Shown: positions 1 to 9,886, counted from the stretch's first letter. The stretch: DNA of 64,000 nt from Cellvibrio fontiphilus (GCF_035317345.1 NZ_JAYKTU010000006.1); one strand, 5' to 3'. Numbers and translations are program-made. Notes: generated from the sequence alone by a model not told the origin.

Positions 1-205
1 TAACCTCATCGTACTCGGGTTTGGATGTTGGGCCGGAATGCGCAAGGGGCCGCACTGCCGTTTTTAACCACTTGTCCAAGGGTTGTGTGCCAGCTACCGC
101 CAGCCAGGCACGCCATAGCGGCACCAGGCGTGAATCTTCGTAATTCAGGGCATCTGCAGTAACGCCAGTGGGAGTTGAAAAAGTCTGCTCAGTAAAATTT
201 TGCAT
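1..205 (-). CDS. 5' end of an unidentified protein (partial)
   Basis: A reading frame stays open from an ATG at 205 to the window edge (68 codons, no stop). It begins MQNFTEQTFSTPTG and contains the stretch LWRAWLAVAGTQPLDKWLK, so it looks like a soluble protein. No signal peptide is visible. There is no strong ribosome binding site before the ATG, so the start is uncertain. It lies divergent from the oxidoreductase at 428. I do not recognise the family from this fragment; a resemblance to the N-terminus of RNA methyltransferases is only a guess. The rest of the gene lies left of the window. Confidence 0.5.
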   Translation of the reverse strand, partial: MQNFTEQTFSTPTGVTADALNYEDSRLVPLWRAWLAVAGTQPLDKWLKTAVRPLAHSGPTSKPEYDEV

Positions 206-427
206 AAGTGCCAGTGCCAGAATCAGATGGGCCCATAATCAGGGGACGAATAAAAAAGCGTCATTCTATCAGCCAACCCCGGCTTAAGCTGCTATCGCCC
301 GGGCCGCAAAGTAAATGCAGGTAATTTTTTGTTTATCGGTTTGCACAGAGTCACCTTGACGATTACAACTAGCTTCAGGAATGCGGCCAAGCGGCTGCTC
401 AATTTTTGAAATGCTGAGGTAAATAAC

Positions 428-1513
428 ATGAGTCAGGTATCACGTCGCCAGGTATTAAAAACGCTGGGAGCGATGGGCCTTATTGCCAGCGCACCCGGTG
501 TGTTTGCCAACAATATTGGGCGCAAGCGCCTTGGAGTGGCGCTGGTTGGATTGGGCTATTACAGCCGGGACTTACTCGCCCCTGCCTTGCAATTAACACA
601 ACACTGCTATCTGGCCGGCATAGTGACCGGTTCGCCAGAAAAAATTCCACAGTGGCAAAAAAATTATCGCATCGCTGATTACAACGTATACAACTACGAC
701 AACATGCACCAGTTGGCAAACAACCCGGATATCGATGTGGTTTATGTAGTCACACCCACCGGCACCCACAAAAAATTTACCGAAATTGCCGCCAATGCAG
801 GCAAACATGTGTGGTGTGAAAAACCCATGGCGATGAATGCACGTGAATGCCAGGACATGATTGATGTGTGCAAAAAAAATAAAGTGCAGCTCACCATTGG
901 CTATCGCATGCAGCACGAACCCAACACCCAGCGCATCATGCAATTTGCCAAACAAAAACCCTATGGCGATATCAAAACCATCATCGCCGAAGCGGGTTAC
1001 AACGGCACAGGAGCCAGTTATTCCTGGCGTGCTGATCCAACCATGGGTGGCGGCGCCATGTATGACATGGGGGTGTACCCCTTGAATGCAGCGCGTTATA
1101 CCGCTGGCGAAGAGCCCATCGCCGTTGCTTCAGCAACAATGAACAGCACCACCGAGGTATATAAAAATGTGGATGAAACCACCCACTTTGAGTTGGAGTT
1201 TGCCAGCGGTGCACGTGCAAAATGCGCTACCAGCTATGCACAAAGCATGAATCACTTGCGCGCTGAATGCGCCAAGGGCTGGTACGAATTAAAACCCTTC
1301 CAGTCCTATAGCGGTGTAAAAGGCCAGACCAGTAGCGGAATTATTTTGCCTGCGGCGCCAGAGAACCAGCAAGCGCGCCAAATGGATAACGATGCCCTGG
1401 CGATCATCAATAAATCACCTGTGCTGGTTCCGGGTGAGGAAGGCATGAAAGATATCATTATCGTGGAAGCCGTTTTCAAAGCGGCAAAAGAAGGCAAACG
1501 CATCAAGCTTTAA
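428..1513 (+). CDS. Tat-exported Gfo/Idh/MocA-family oxidoreductase
   Basis: The 361-residue protein starts with a textbook twin-arginine signal (SRRQVLK, residues 5-11, then a hydrophobic stretch to about residue 27), so it should be folded with its cofactor and exported to the periplasm. A Rossmann nucleotide-binding motif follows (VGLGYYSRDLLAPAL, about residues 40-54), and then the family's EKP motif (CEKPMAMN, about residue 130). This layout matches the glucose-fructose oxidoreductase type of NAD(P)-dependent sugar dehydrogenase. The substrate cannot be read from the sequence. A ribosome binding site (gaggt, 415-419) supports the ATG at 428. It stands alone on the plus strand and is followed by a hairpin. 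Confidence 0.88.
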   Translation: MSQVSRRQVLKTLGAMGLIASAPGVFANNIGRKRLGVALVGLGYYSRDLLAPALQLTQHCYLAGIVTGSPEKIPQWQKNYRIADYNVYNYDNMHQLANNPDIDVVYVVTPTGTHKKFTEIAANAGKHVWCEKPMAMNARECQDMIDVCKKNKVQLTIGYRMQHEPNTQRIMQFAKQKPYGDIKTIIAEAGYNGTGASYSWRADPTMGGGAMYDMGVYPLNAARYTAGEEPIAVASATMNSTTEVYKNVDETTHFELEFASGARAKCATSYAQSMNHLRAECAKGWYELKPFQSYSGVKGQTSSGIILPAAPENQQARQMDNDALAIINKSPVLVPGEEGMKDIIIVEAVFKAAKEGKRIKL

Positions 1514-1537
1514 TGAATTGCAATTGATGTCGCGGAA

Positions 1538-1565
1538 CCGCTCCCGCAAAAAACGGCGGGAGTGG
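1538..1565. terminator. Hairpin between convergent genes, possible terminator
   Basis: CCGCTCCCGC (1538-1547) pairs with GCGGGAGTGG (1556-1565), with one G-T pair, around an eight-base A-rich loop. It lies between the convergent oxidoreductase and HTTM genes. There is no clear T-run on either side, so termination is plausible but not assured. Confidence 0.4.
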
Positions 1566-1575
1566 GTCGCACAAT

Positions 1576-2265
1576 TTACAGTATTTCCGCAAAACGCTGC
1601 TGGAACCAAATAATTACCGGGTAAGCAGCGAGCCAAATCCAAAAAAAACGATTCAAACCAAACAAACACGCATTCGCCAAATGAAATAATCCGGCGATGA
1701 ATAATGCAATAAAAAGCAGTGTCTGATTCAGCAGCGCCAGGGGAAATAATAATTCAAACCCGATAACGGCCCAGCTCATCAGCCATAACAAACGCGGTTT
1801 TTGCGCCCAAGTCCGCACATTATTACTCACTGGATAAGCGCTTAACGCAAACACTTGCTGCAATGCCTCACCGCCGCGCCACTGCGGATTAATTACCTTC
1901 ACCCAACCCGACTGGAAATACGAAAGTGTTAATTGAATTGCCAAATACCCCAAGGCGATTTCCTGCCAATATCGGCTCTGCGCCAGGTGGGATAAACACA
2001 AACACAGCAGCACCAATAAAGTCATAGTATCGCTGCCACCGTTATAGGGGCCGCGATAGCGACTGATCAAAACCGCAGCAGTTCCAAGCAATACCAATTC
2101 AACAAACAGCGGTTGAAATCCCGCCATCAATAGAATTGCCAAAGGCGCGCGCACCAAGGCCAGTTTTTTCTCCCAGGACAAGCCGCGCAACAATTCCACG
2201 CTCTGCTGGAAAATAGCAAAACCCAAGATTATTTCTGCCCAGCGAACCGCCAGTTCCAGCGTCAC
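1576..2265 (-). CDS. HTTM-type multi-pass membrane protein
   Basis: A 229-residue, very hydrophobic protein with about six membrane segments. It carries the landmarks GPYNGGSDTM (about residue 71) and SGWVKVINPQWRGGEALQQV (about residues 118-137), which resemble the HTTM domain related to vitamin K-dependent gamma-carboxylases. Its start overlaps the stop of the upstream 143-residue gene by four bases (2262-2265), so the two are translationally coupled and probably act together. Bacterial HTTM proteins are poorly characterised, and no substrate is proposed. Confidence 0.72.
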   Translation of the reverse strand: MTLELAVRWAEIILGFAIFQQSVELLRGLSWEKKLALVRAPLAILLMAGFQPLFVELVLLGTAAVLISRYRGPYNGGSDTMTLLVLLCLCLSHLAQSRYWQEIALGYLAIQLTLSYFQSGWVKVINPQWRGGEALQQVFALSAYPVSNNVRTWAQKPRLLWLMSWAVIGFELLFPLALLNQTLLFIALFIAGLFHLANACLFGLNRFFWIWLAAYPVIIWFQQRFAEIL

Positions 2266-2693
2266 TGCCCTGCCTCCTGCAATAGAATCGGTTCAGACAT
2301 AAACACTACATCATCGCGCACCTGCCCCGCCTCATCAGTCAAAGCACGCACACGAAATACCAAATAACGCGCCGCCCCTGCCTTAAGCTCGCCAGTATTA
2401 ACCGCATGCAATAACCGCTCGGCGATTTGTTGCGCATGAAATGCGGAATCGCACTCCAATAAATGTTCAGCGCAAGTATTTAAATACAAACGCTCATTCC
2501 ACACCGGATTAAAAAACAAACACTGCACACCAGCAGCAAGAGTCAATCGCTCTTGCAGTGAACGAAACGGCAACCACTCCAGGGGCTGAGCATTTTTTTC
2601 ACCGAGCCAACCGATATCAATGCGCGGCGAAGGGCCAATGCTGCTGAAAAAGCGCCAGGAGGGGAAGAGAATGGGAAGAAGGAGTTTTAACAT
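2262..2693 (-). CDS. Conserved hypothetical partner of the HTTM protein
   Basis: A 143-residue protein that begins with a short hydrophobic stretch (LLLPILFPSW), followed by a soluble domain rich in aromatic residues. No known catalytic motif is visible. It starts 23 bases after the uvrB stop, overlaps the HTTM start by four bases, and so may be co-transcribed behind uvrB. The fixed pairing with the HTTM gene is the only functional clue. There is no CxxC pair, so it is not a DCC-type thiol oxidoreductase. Confidence 0.7.
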   Translation of the reverse strand: MLKLLLPILFPSWRFFSSIGPSPRIDIGWLGEKNAQPLEWLPFRSLQERLTLAAGVQCLFFNPVWNERLYLNTCAEHLLECDSAFHAQQIAERLLHAVNTGELKAGAARYLVFRVRALTDEAGQVRDDVVFMSEPILLQEAGQ

Positions 2694-2716
2694 TCAAGTC
2701 TCAACCGGGATTATTT

Positions 2717-4729
2717 TTAAACGGCTTTGTGTTTCAACTTCTCAATCTCATCCCGCAGTTTGGCAGCTACTTCAAATTCCAGATCTTTAGCGGCCTGGAA
2801 CATTTGTTTTTCCATCAGCTCGATGGTTTTCCAAATATCTTTGCCGTTGGCCTCTACTTTGTATTTGCCGCTGCGCTCGGCGATAGCCATGGCTTTGTTG
2901 CGCGCGCTGCGGCCACCGGCGCCGGGCACCACTGAACCTTCCAAAATATCGGTGATATTTTTATTGATACTTTTGGGTGTAATGCCATGTTTGAGGTTGT
3001 GGTCAATTTGTTTTTGGCGGCGACGATCGGTTTCGTCAATGGCACGTTGCATGGAGCCGGTGATATTGTCGGCGTATAAAATGGCTTTGCCGCGCATGTT
3101 ACGCGCCGCGCGGCCAATGGTTTGTATCAGTGAGCGATCGGAACGCAAAAAACCTTCTTTATCTGCATCCAGAATCGCCACCAGCGACACTTCCGGCATA
3201 TCCAAACCTTCGCGCAATAAGTTAATGCCAACCAGCACATCAAATTGGCCTAAACGTAAATCGCGAATAATTTCCACGCGCTCAACCGTATCAATATCCG
3301 AGTGTAAATAGCGCACGCGCACACCGTGTTCGCCCAAATATTCAGTGAGGTCTTCCGCCATACGTTTGGTGAGCACAGTAATTAATACGCGGTCGCCCTG
3401 CTCTACGCGCAAACGAATTTCCGAGAGCACATCATCCACCTGGGTGGTGGCCGGGCGTATTTCAATTTCGGGATCAATCAAACCGGTGGGGCGAACTACC
3501 TGCTCTACCACTTGCCCTTGTTTTTCGGCTTCGTATTTACCGGGTGTGGCCGAGACCATGATCATTTGCGGCGCAATGTGTTCCCATTCGTCAAACCGCA
3601 TGGGGCGATTGTCCAGCGCAGAGGGCAAACGAAAACCGTATTCCACCAGCGTTTCTTTGCGCGAGCGGTCGCCCTTGTACATGGCACCAATTTGCGGAAT
3701 GGTCACGTGGCTTTCATCGATAACCAATAAAGCATCGGGAGGTAAATAATCAAACAAGGTGGGCGGCGCTTCGCCGGGATTGCGACCCGACAAATAGCGT
3801 GAATAGTTTTCAATGCCGTTGCAGTAACCCAATTCCTGCATCATTTCCAAATCAAATCGGGTGCGCTGTTCCAAGCGCTGGGCTTCTAATAATTTGTTAT
3901 TTTCACGCAGATATTCAAGACGCTGGCGCAATTCTTCTTTGATATTTTCAATTGCTTCAAGGATCTGTTCGCGCGGCGTTACATAGTGGGATTTTGGATA
4001 AATAGTAAAGCGCGCTACTTTTTGCAGTACCTCACCGGTGAGTGGATCAAAAATTGAAATTTGCTCCACTTCATCATCAAACAATTCAATACGCACCGCT
4101 TCAATATCGGAATCGGCCGGATAAATATCAATCACTTCGCCGCGCACACGATAAGTGGCGCGCGCGAAATCCATATCGTTGCGGGTGTATTGCAGTTCTG
4201 CCAGGCGGCGCAAAATCTGGCGCTGATCAATTTTGTCGCCGCGCACTATATGCAGCAACATTTTCATATAGGCGTCAGGGTCGCCCAAACCATAAATAGC
4301 AGAAACCGAAGCGATAATAATCGCGTCTTTGCGCTCCAATAATGCCTTGGTGGCCGATAAGCGCATTTGCTCTATGTGTTCGTTTACCGCCGAATCCTTT
4401 TCAATAAACGTGTCTGACGATGGCACATAGGCTTCGGGTTGGTAATAGTCGTAGTAGGAAACAAAATATTCCACGGCATTGTTGGGAAAAAACTCCTTAA
4501 ATTCGCCATACAACTGCGCCGCCAGAGTTTTGTTGTGCGCCATGATCAAGGTTGGCCGCTGTACCTGCGCAATCACATTGGCAATGGTGAAGGTTTTACC
4601 GGAACCGGTAACCCCGAGCAGGGTCTGGTGTGACAAGCCGGCCTCTATGCCCTGCACCAAACCGGCAATCGCCGTAGGCTGATCACCAGCGGGTGCAAAC
4701 TCGCTATTAACCACAAATTGTTTAGACAT
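2717..4729 (-). CDS. uvrB: Excinuclease ABC subunit UvrB
   Basis: UvrB is the DNA-damage-verifying helicase-like subunit of nucleotide excision repair; it receives damaged DNA from UvrA and recruits UvrC. The protein (670 residues from MSKQF) shows the P-loop GVTGSGKT near residue 40, the beta-hairpin region YYDYYQPEAYVPSSDTFIEKD, helicase motif DESH, the motif QTIGRAARN, and a C-terminal UVR domain (KQMFQAAKDLEFEVAAKLRDE). The ATG at 4729 gives the family's usual N-terminus; an in-frame GTG two codons earlier (4735) is less likely. It is divergent from fumC and followed closely by the HTTM gene pair. Confidence 0.97.
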   Translation of the reverse strand: MSKQFVVNSEFAPAGDQPTAIAGLVQGIEAGLSHQTLLGVTGSGKTFTIANVIAQVQRPTLIMAHNKTLAAQLYGEFKEFFPNNAVEYFVSYYDYYQPEAYVPSSDTFIEKDSAVNEHIEQMRLSATKALLERKDAIIIASVSAIYGLGDPDAYMKMLLHIVRGDKIDQRQILRRLAELQYTRNDMDFARATYRVRGEVIDIYPADSDIEAVRIELFDDEVEQISIFDPLTGEVLQKVARFTIYPKSHYVTPREQILEAIENIKEELRQRLEYLRENNKLLEAQRLEQRTRFDLEMMQELGYCNGIENYSRYLSGRNPGEAPPTLFDYLPPDALLVIDESHVTIPQIGAMYKGDRSRKETLVEYGFRLPSALDNRPMRFDEWEHIAPQMIMVSATPGKYEAEKQGQVVEQVVRPTGLIDPEIEIRPATTQVDDVLSEIRLRVEQGDRVLITVLTKRMAEDLTEYLGEHGVRVRYLHSDIDTVERVEIIRDLRLGQFDVLVGINLLREGLDMPEVSLVAILDADKEGFLRSDRSLIQTIGRAARNMRGKAILYADNITGSMQRAIDETDRRRQKQIDHNLKHGITPKSINKNITDILEGSVVPGAGGRSARNKAMAIAERSGKYKVEANGKDIWKTIELMEKQMFQAAKDLEFEVAAKLRDEIEKLKHKAV

Positions 4730-4833
4730 AATCACTCAACAAAGGCGTAAAAATTGACGTAGACAAGGATTGTAACTAAATCTCTTTGGGATCAGGATTC
4801 ATTTATGTCAGGAATCAATCGAAGGAGGTTTGT

Positions 4834-6210
4834 ATGAACGAATACCGCACCGAATATGACAGCATGGGCGAGGTTCAAGTGCCCAAAACCGCGCTTTACG
4901 GCGCACAAACCCAGCGGGCGCTGGATAACTTTGCGATCAGCAGCCTTACCCTTCCCCACCGTTTTATTCATGCGCTGGTACACATAAAAAAAGCCGCCGC
5001 GCTGGCCAACCAGCAATTGGGCTTGCTGGACGCTGACTTGGCGTGGGCGATTGCCGCTGCCTGCGACAGTATCCTCGCAGGGCATTACGTGGATCAGTTT
5101 CCGGTAGATGTGTTTCAGACCGGCTCAGGCACCAGCACCAATATGAACGTCAATGAAGTGATTGCCCATATCGCCAGTGATTTGGCAGGGCAAAAGGTGC
5201 ATGCCAACGACCATGTGAACATGAGCCAGAGTAGCAATGACGTGATTCCCAGTGCGATTCATATCAGCGCCGCCCTGGCGCTCAAACAACAATTGTTCCC
5301 CGCACTGGAAGAACTACACACCAGCCTGCTGGGCAAAGCCGAGGCGCTGGATGAGGTGATTAAAACCGGTCGCACCCATTTGATGGATGCCATGCCTATT
5401 ACTTTTGGGCAAGAAATTAGCGGCTGGGCCAGCCAAATTGAAAGTAACTATGTGCGTTTGCAAATGCTGCACCCAAGCCTCCTACATCTAGCCCAAGGCG
5501 GCACGGCGGTGGGTACTGGCGTAAACGCCCATGTGGATTTTGCCGGCAAAGTGGCTGAACACTTATCAGAGGCAACCGGCCTGATGTTCACTCCGGCCGA
5601 TAATTATTTTGCGCTTATGAGCGCCCAGGACACTGCCGTGGCCACCTCCGGGCAACTGAGAACACTGGCGGTTAGCCTGATGAAAATTGCCAACGATTTG
5701 CGTTGGATGAACTCCGGCCCGCTTGCCGGCCTTGCCGAAATCAGCCTCAAACCTTTGCAGCCGGGTTCATCCATCATGCCTGGCAAGGTGAACCCGGTCA
5801 TTCCGGAAGCGGTGTGTATGGTGTGTGCGCAGGTAATGGGTAATGACGCCAGTATCGCTATTGCCGGTCAGTCGGGAAACTTCCAATTGAATGTGATGCT
5901 GCCGCTGATTGCCTACAACCTGCTGCAATCCATTGAGCTATTAAGCAATGCCTGCAATGAGTTGGCCGATAAAACTATCGCCACATTTATTGTTAATCAT
6001 GCGAGTGTGGAAAAAGCTTTGGTGCAAAACCCGATTTTGGTAACCGCGTTAAACCCGCTAATCGGCTATGAAAAAGCGGCAGCCATTGCCAAACTGGCCT
6101 ATCGCGAAGAGCGCGCCATTATCGATGTAGCTCAAGAGCACACAGACTTGAGCCGTGCGCAGTTGGAGGAGTTATTAAACCCGGCAAAACTGACTCGCGG
6201 CGGCATTTAA
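4834..6210 (+). CDS. fumC: Class II fumarate hydratase
   Basis: Fumarase C interconverts fumarate and malate in the TCA cycle without an iron-sulfur cluster. The protein (458 residues from MNEYRTEYDSMG) has the superfamily signature GSSIMPGKVNP, the substrate-loop motif TGSGTSTNMNVNEV and the GRTHLMDAMP motif. The start at 4834 is chosen because a strong ribosome binding site (gaaggaggtt, 4821-4830) sits directly before it; the frame also extends upstream to 4786 without such support. It is separate from the main TCA block and ends at a strong hairpin. Confidence 0.96.
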   Translation: MNEYRTEYDSMGEVQVPKTALYGAQTQRALDNFAISSLTLPHRFIHALVHIKKAAALANQQLGLLDADLAWAIAAACDSILAGHYVDQFPVDVFQTGSGTSTNMNVNEVIAHIASDLAGQKVHANDHVNMSQSSNDVIPSAIHISAALALKQQLFPALEELHTSLLGKAEALDEVIKTGRTHLMDAMPITFGQEISGWASQIESNYVRLQMLHPSLLHLAQGGTAVGTGVNAHVDFAGKVAEHLSEATGLMFTPADNYFALMSAQDTAVATSGQLRTLAVSLMKIANDLRWMNSGPLAGLAEISLKPLQPGSSIMPGKVNPVIPEAVCMVCAQVMGNDASIAIAGQSGNFQLNVMLPLIAYNLLQSIELLSNACNELADKTIATFIVNHASVEKALVQNPILVTALNPLIGYEKAAAIAKLAYREERAIIDVAQEHTDLSRAQLEELLNPAKLTRGGI

Positions 6211-6230
6211 TACTGACCCACTAAACAATT

Positions 6231-6268
6231 CAGGCCAGGCGTCATGGATAAAATGACGCGCTGGCCTG
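6231..6268. terminator. Long hairpin between convergent fumC and redox lipoprotein genes
   Basis: CAGGCCAG-GCGTCAT (6231-6245) pairs with ATGACGC-G-CTGGCCTG (6253-6268), with one bulged G and the loop GGATAAA. This is a 15-bp, GC-rich stem between two convergent genes. T-runs are weak on both sides, so it probably ends transcription in both directions but not by a perfect intrinsic signal. Confidence 0.6.
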
Positions 6269-6294
6269 AAACACCGCAACCATTAGGCTAGCGT

Positions 6295-9200
6295 TTATTT
6301 TTCAAAACTGATGTCTTGCAGTGCAAGCTCAGCCGATGTTTTCTTCGCCAGTTTTACTTGCAAATACAGCTTGGTAAATCCGCTTGTTGGAGTGAGGCTT
6401 ATGCGGCTGCGCTCGTAGGTTTTTAACTCACCGACAGGCGCCAACACCCCCTGTGCAATAACCTCACCCTGCGCATTATCACGACGCAATTCAAATTGCC
6501 AATCAGTTGCTTCCTTAAAGAAAAACGCACCCAACTGCAGCGATTTAATCTGCGTCAAATCATAAGTTCCCAACACAAAACCAGACCAGTCAGTGTTAGC
6601 TGGCATTTGAATGGTTTTGACACCGCGGAAACTACTGCGTTTAACATCTTTACTCGCTTGTGATTCCACAAAAATACCGTCGAAATCTACGCGGTGAGGA
6701 ACGAGTGAAAATGTTTTGCTAACACTGATAGGAGCAACGCCCTGTACTGATTTATCCGTATAGCTCGCACTTAACAGATAGGACTCGCCCTGTGCGGCAA
6801 AAGGTATCTTGTCGGTAAAGCGGGCTTTGGTTTTATCGTGCCCATCCAATGTCAATTCACCGGTCAATGCCAAAGAAGCGGGTGCAACTTTTTCTTCATT
6901 CAATGACAAGACATAAGTAGCGAGCACTTTTAAATCTGCCTCACCCAAACCAGAGAAGGCCGGCATATTCATATCGCCCCATACACCACTGCCACCGTTG
7001 CCAATTTTCTTTATTAAATAGGCTAACGCAGCGGGATCATTTTCGTATTTCTTCGCCACATCACGGAATGCCGGGCCAACAACTTTTTCATCCAACTTAT
7101 GGCAGGTTAAACAATTGTTGGCATCGAGCAAATTTTTCGCCTGATCATCGATGCTGGCAAGCTGATGCCCTTGGCCTTTATTTTCTTGTGGTGCGCGATA
7201 GGTAAATTGCACATTGGGATTATTGGCGGTGATGCTAGTGATCTCACCATCTTCCAGATCTTTTACACGCAACTCATAAGCGAACCGGGCAGTATCGCCC
7301 CAGAAGAACGATTTGTTCTGTGCCGATACTAATTCGATACTGGCCGGCTCATTGCCAATTTCCAATTCCTTGCTCACCACAGACGCCGCGCCATGTGCAT
7401 CAGTAACACGCAAGCTCAAGGTAAAACGCCCCGCCTCGGCGAAAGGCAAGGTGATATCGCGAGCATCACCCAATTCTTTAGGGGCGCAATCGCCCACTGC
7501 ACAGCGCAACGTCCATTGATAGCGAATGGCATCGCCATCCAAATCCACTGCTTCTGCAGCAGAGGCCTGAATAGTTGCCGGTAAACCCGCCTGGGTTTTA
7601 TTTAGCGAGAAGGCAGCAACCGGTGGACGATTGCCCGCACCCACATATTCGATACGCGCCAAGCGCGCATCCGGGTTTCCGGTAAACCAGGCATTGCCAT
7701 ACTCCAGCACATAGAGAGTCCCGTCGGGGGAAAAGCGTGCATCTATGGGTAAGGCGTAACTGATTTGCGGCGCAAAGGGTTCGATTTTTTGAATGCGCCC
7801 CTGATTGTCAAAACTCACGGCTTTTACCCAAGCGCGCATGAAATCGACAATAAATAATTTATTGTTGTAATACCCCGGATAGCGATTAATCGATTCAGGG
7901 TAATCCGCTGCATAAAACACATCGGCCACCAATGCGGTACGGCCACCCACACCTAATTCGGGAAATTGTTCGGAAGCGCCATAAGGGTAGGCAATAAATG
8001 CGGGCTGAGCCGGTGGCAGCTGTTTAGCGCCGGTGTTTAATGCCGAGACATTCATGGGTGCATTAACATCAACCGTTTCACCGGCTTTTTGGTTCAGGTA
8101 ATCGTACATTTTGTAAGGGCGATTTTGCCCGATGACCAAAGGCCAACCAAAGTTGCCCGCCGCCGTTACCCGGTTAACTTCATCGTAACCACGCGGGCCT
8201 TTTTCTTCAGAGTCAACATTTGCATCGGGGCCGACGTCACCGTAAAACAGCGTATTGGTTTTTTTATCGAAGGTAATACTGTATGGGTTGCGTGCACCCA
8301 TGACATAAATTTCCGGGCGACCTTGCGCGGCGTCAGTAAATAAATTGCCTTCCGGAATAGTATAAGTGCCGTCAGCCTGGGGCTTGATGCGCAACACTTT
8401 ACCGCGCAGATCCTGGGTATTACCCGGGCCGCGCAAGCCGTCGTTGCGTTTCATATCGGGGCGAAAATCCAGCGGCGCATAACCGTCCTGATCATGGGGG
8501 TTAGTATTATCGCCGGTCGAAAAAAACAATTCGCCGTTGTTGCCAAATTGCAAATCACCGCCAGTGTGACAGCAATTGTTATCTATGCCGTAACGCAAAA
8601 TTTCTTTTTCGGTGCTGGTATCCACTTGATTATTGCGCCATTCAAAACGCGATAATTTCTGAAAATAATTATTCTGCTCGTCCTTCACGTTAAACGCGGC
8701 ATAGACCCAATTATTGCGTGCAAAATCCGGGTCAATCGCGACACCAATCAAGCCCCACTCCTGAATTTTGTTGTATTCAACAGCGATAGTTCCGGCCGGA
8801 TGTGCAGTGCCGGTTTTGTAATCCACGCGGGTAAACTCACCGGGACGCAGCGCAATAAGTGCATCACCGTTGGGGAAAAAATCAAATTTCACCGGCTCGT
8901 TCAAACCTTCAATAAGCGTTTTTTTAACAAACCGATTATTTTCCGGGCGCGATTTTGCGTAATTCAATTGCGGCGCTGCACCTTCCTGATAATTCAGCCC
9001 CACAGCGTAGCGAATGCCGCCCAATAAATGCGTTAAAAAATAATTATTGCCAAAGGTTTCCGCCGTATGCCCAAGGCCGGTATAAAACGCGCGGCCGCCG
9101 TCGTAATCGTGATACCAGGAAATGGGGTGATCATGGCCGTGCTCGCCACCTTGATAAGTGGACTCATCCACCTTGGCAAGCACGTTAATAAATTCATACA

Positions 9201-9822
9201 TATCGCGGAAGTTGTACCACTCGTCTGCCAATTCAAACTGCTCGGGCAGCGTGTTGGTGGACGCATGATTCTTATCGCTGATTGTGATTCGCGCATTTTG
9301 TACATTGCTGGGTGTGCTTGGGTGATTTTTAAATACCGCACCAACCAGATTGCGATACCAATGCCAGTCCCCTTCCCATTCAGTATCAGTTGCGGCATGA
9401 ATGCCCACATAGCCACCGCCCGCCTGAATGTAACGCTCCATCGCCAACTCTTGCTGTTCATTCAGCACATCGCTGGTGGTGTTTAAAAAAATCACCGCAT
9501 TGAATTTGGCCAATTCGGTATCGTTGAACAGGCTTGCATCTTCGCTCGCCACCAGCGTGAACTGGTTTTCTGCGGCGAGTTTTTCCAGCGCTGCGATACC
9601 GGCGGGAATAGAATCATGGCGCCAACCGACCGTTTTACTGAATACCAATAAATGGGCGCCCGTCAGGCTGGTTACTTCACTCGCCCGGGGTTTGGCCAAG
9701 GGCTGGTCTTGTTTTGCGGTAGGAGTCGAGGAATCGCTACAGGCCTGTAATAGCAAAAGTACCGCCACACCCAAGACTGGCAGGTATAAAAAGCGGTTTA
9801 AGGATGAAAATAAACGAATCAT
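6295..9822 (-). CDS. ThuA / sugar dehydrogenase / PKD / cytochrome c fusion lipoprotein
   Basis: A 1175-residue envelope protein. A lipoprotein signal ends in LLQAC, giving lipidation at Cys28. A ThuA-like domain (about 55-275, with GGGYVGIHAATDTEW) is followed by a glucose/sorbosone dehydrogenase-type beta-propeller (about 305-730), a PKD-like domain (about 735-830) and a class I cytochrome c domain with heme motif C904-L-T-C907-H and a likely Met ligand near 953. The C-terminal 150 residues look like a beta-sandwich, carbohydrate-binding type domain. Inference: a membrane-anchored sugar dehydrogenase that passes electrons through its own heme. Substrate and cofactor (PQQ is typical for the propeller family) are not shown by the sequence. 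It is monocistronic. Confidence 0.88.
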   Translation of the reverse strand: MIRLFSSLNRFLYLPVLGVAVLLLLQACSDSSTPTAKQDQPLAKPRASEVTSLTGAHLLVFSKTVGWRHDSIPAGIAALEKLAAENQFTLVASEDASLFNDTELAKFNAVIFLNTTSDVLNEQQELAMERYIQAGGGYVGIHAATDTEWEGDWHWYRNLVGAVFKNHPSTPSNVQNARITISDKNHASTNTLPEQFELADEWYNFRDMYEFINVLAKVDESTYQGGEHGHDHPISWYHDYDGGRAFYTGLGHTAETFGNNYFLTHLLGGIRYAVGLNYQEGAAPQLNYAKSRPENNRFVKKTLIEGLNEPVKFDFFPNGDALIALRPGEFTRVDYKTGTAHPAGTIAVEYNKIQEWGLIGVAIDPDFARNNWVYAAFNVKDEQNNYFQKLSRFEWRNNQVDTSTEKEILRYGIDNNCCHTGGDLQFGNNGELFFSTGDNTNPHDQDGYAPLDFRPDMKRNDGLRGPGNTQDLRGKVLRIKPQADGTYTIPEGNLFTDAAQGRPEIYVMGARNPYSITFDKKTNTLFYGDVGPDANVDSEEKGPRGYDEVNRVTAAGNFGWPLVIGQNRPYKMYDYLNQKAGETVDVNAPMNVSALNTGAKQLPPAQPAFIAYPYGASEQFPELGVGGRTALVADVFYAADYPESINRYPGYYNNKLFIVDFMRAWVKAVSFDNQGRIQKIEPFAPQISYALPIDARFSPDGTLYVLEYGNAWFTGNPDARLARIEYVGAGNRPPVAAFSLNKTQAGLPATIQASAAEAVDLDGDAIRYQWTLRCAVGDCAPKELGDARDITLPFAEAGRFTLSLRVTDAHGAASVVSKELEIGNEPASIELVSAQNKSFFWGDTARFAYELRVKDLEDGEITSITANNPNVQFTYRAPQENKGQGHQLASIDDQAKNLLDANNCLTCHKLDEKVVGPAFRDVAKKYENDPAALAYLIKKIGNGGSGVWGDMNMPAFSGLGEADLKVLATYVLSLNEEKVAPASLALTGELTLDGHDKTKARFTDKIPFAAQGESYLLSASYTDKSVQGVAPISVSKTFSLVPHRVDFDGIFVESQASKDVKRSSFRGVKTIQMPANTDWSGFVLGTYDLTQIKSLQLGAFFFKEATDWQFELRRDNAQGEVIAQGVLAPVGELKTYERSRISLTPTSGFTKLYLQVKLAKKTSAELALQDISFEK

Positions 9823-9886
9823 AGCTATGCCTTGTTATCGAAAAGGGTTTTTATCGGGCGCAGGGTCGTGCAAATTCAAAAGATAT

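Noticed and set aside
2727..3749. Long plus-strand frames opposite uvrB (up to 194 codons)
   Set aside because: They are antisense shadows of a certain gene; composition is odd and no family is visible.
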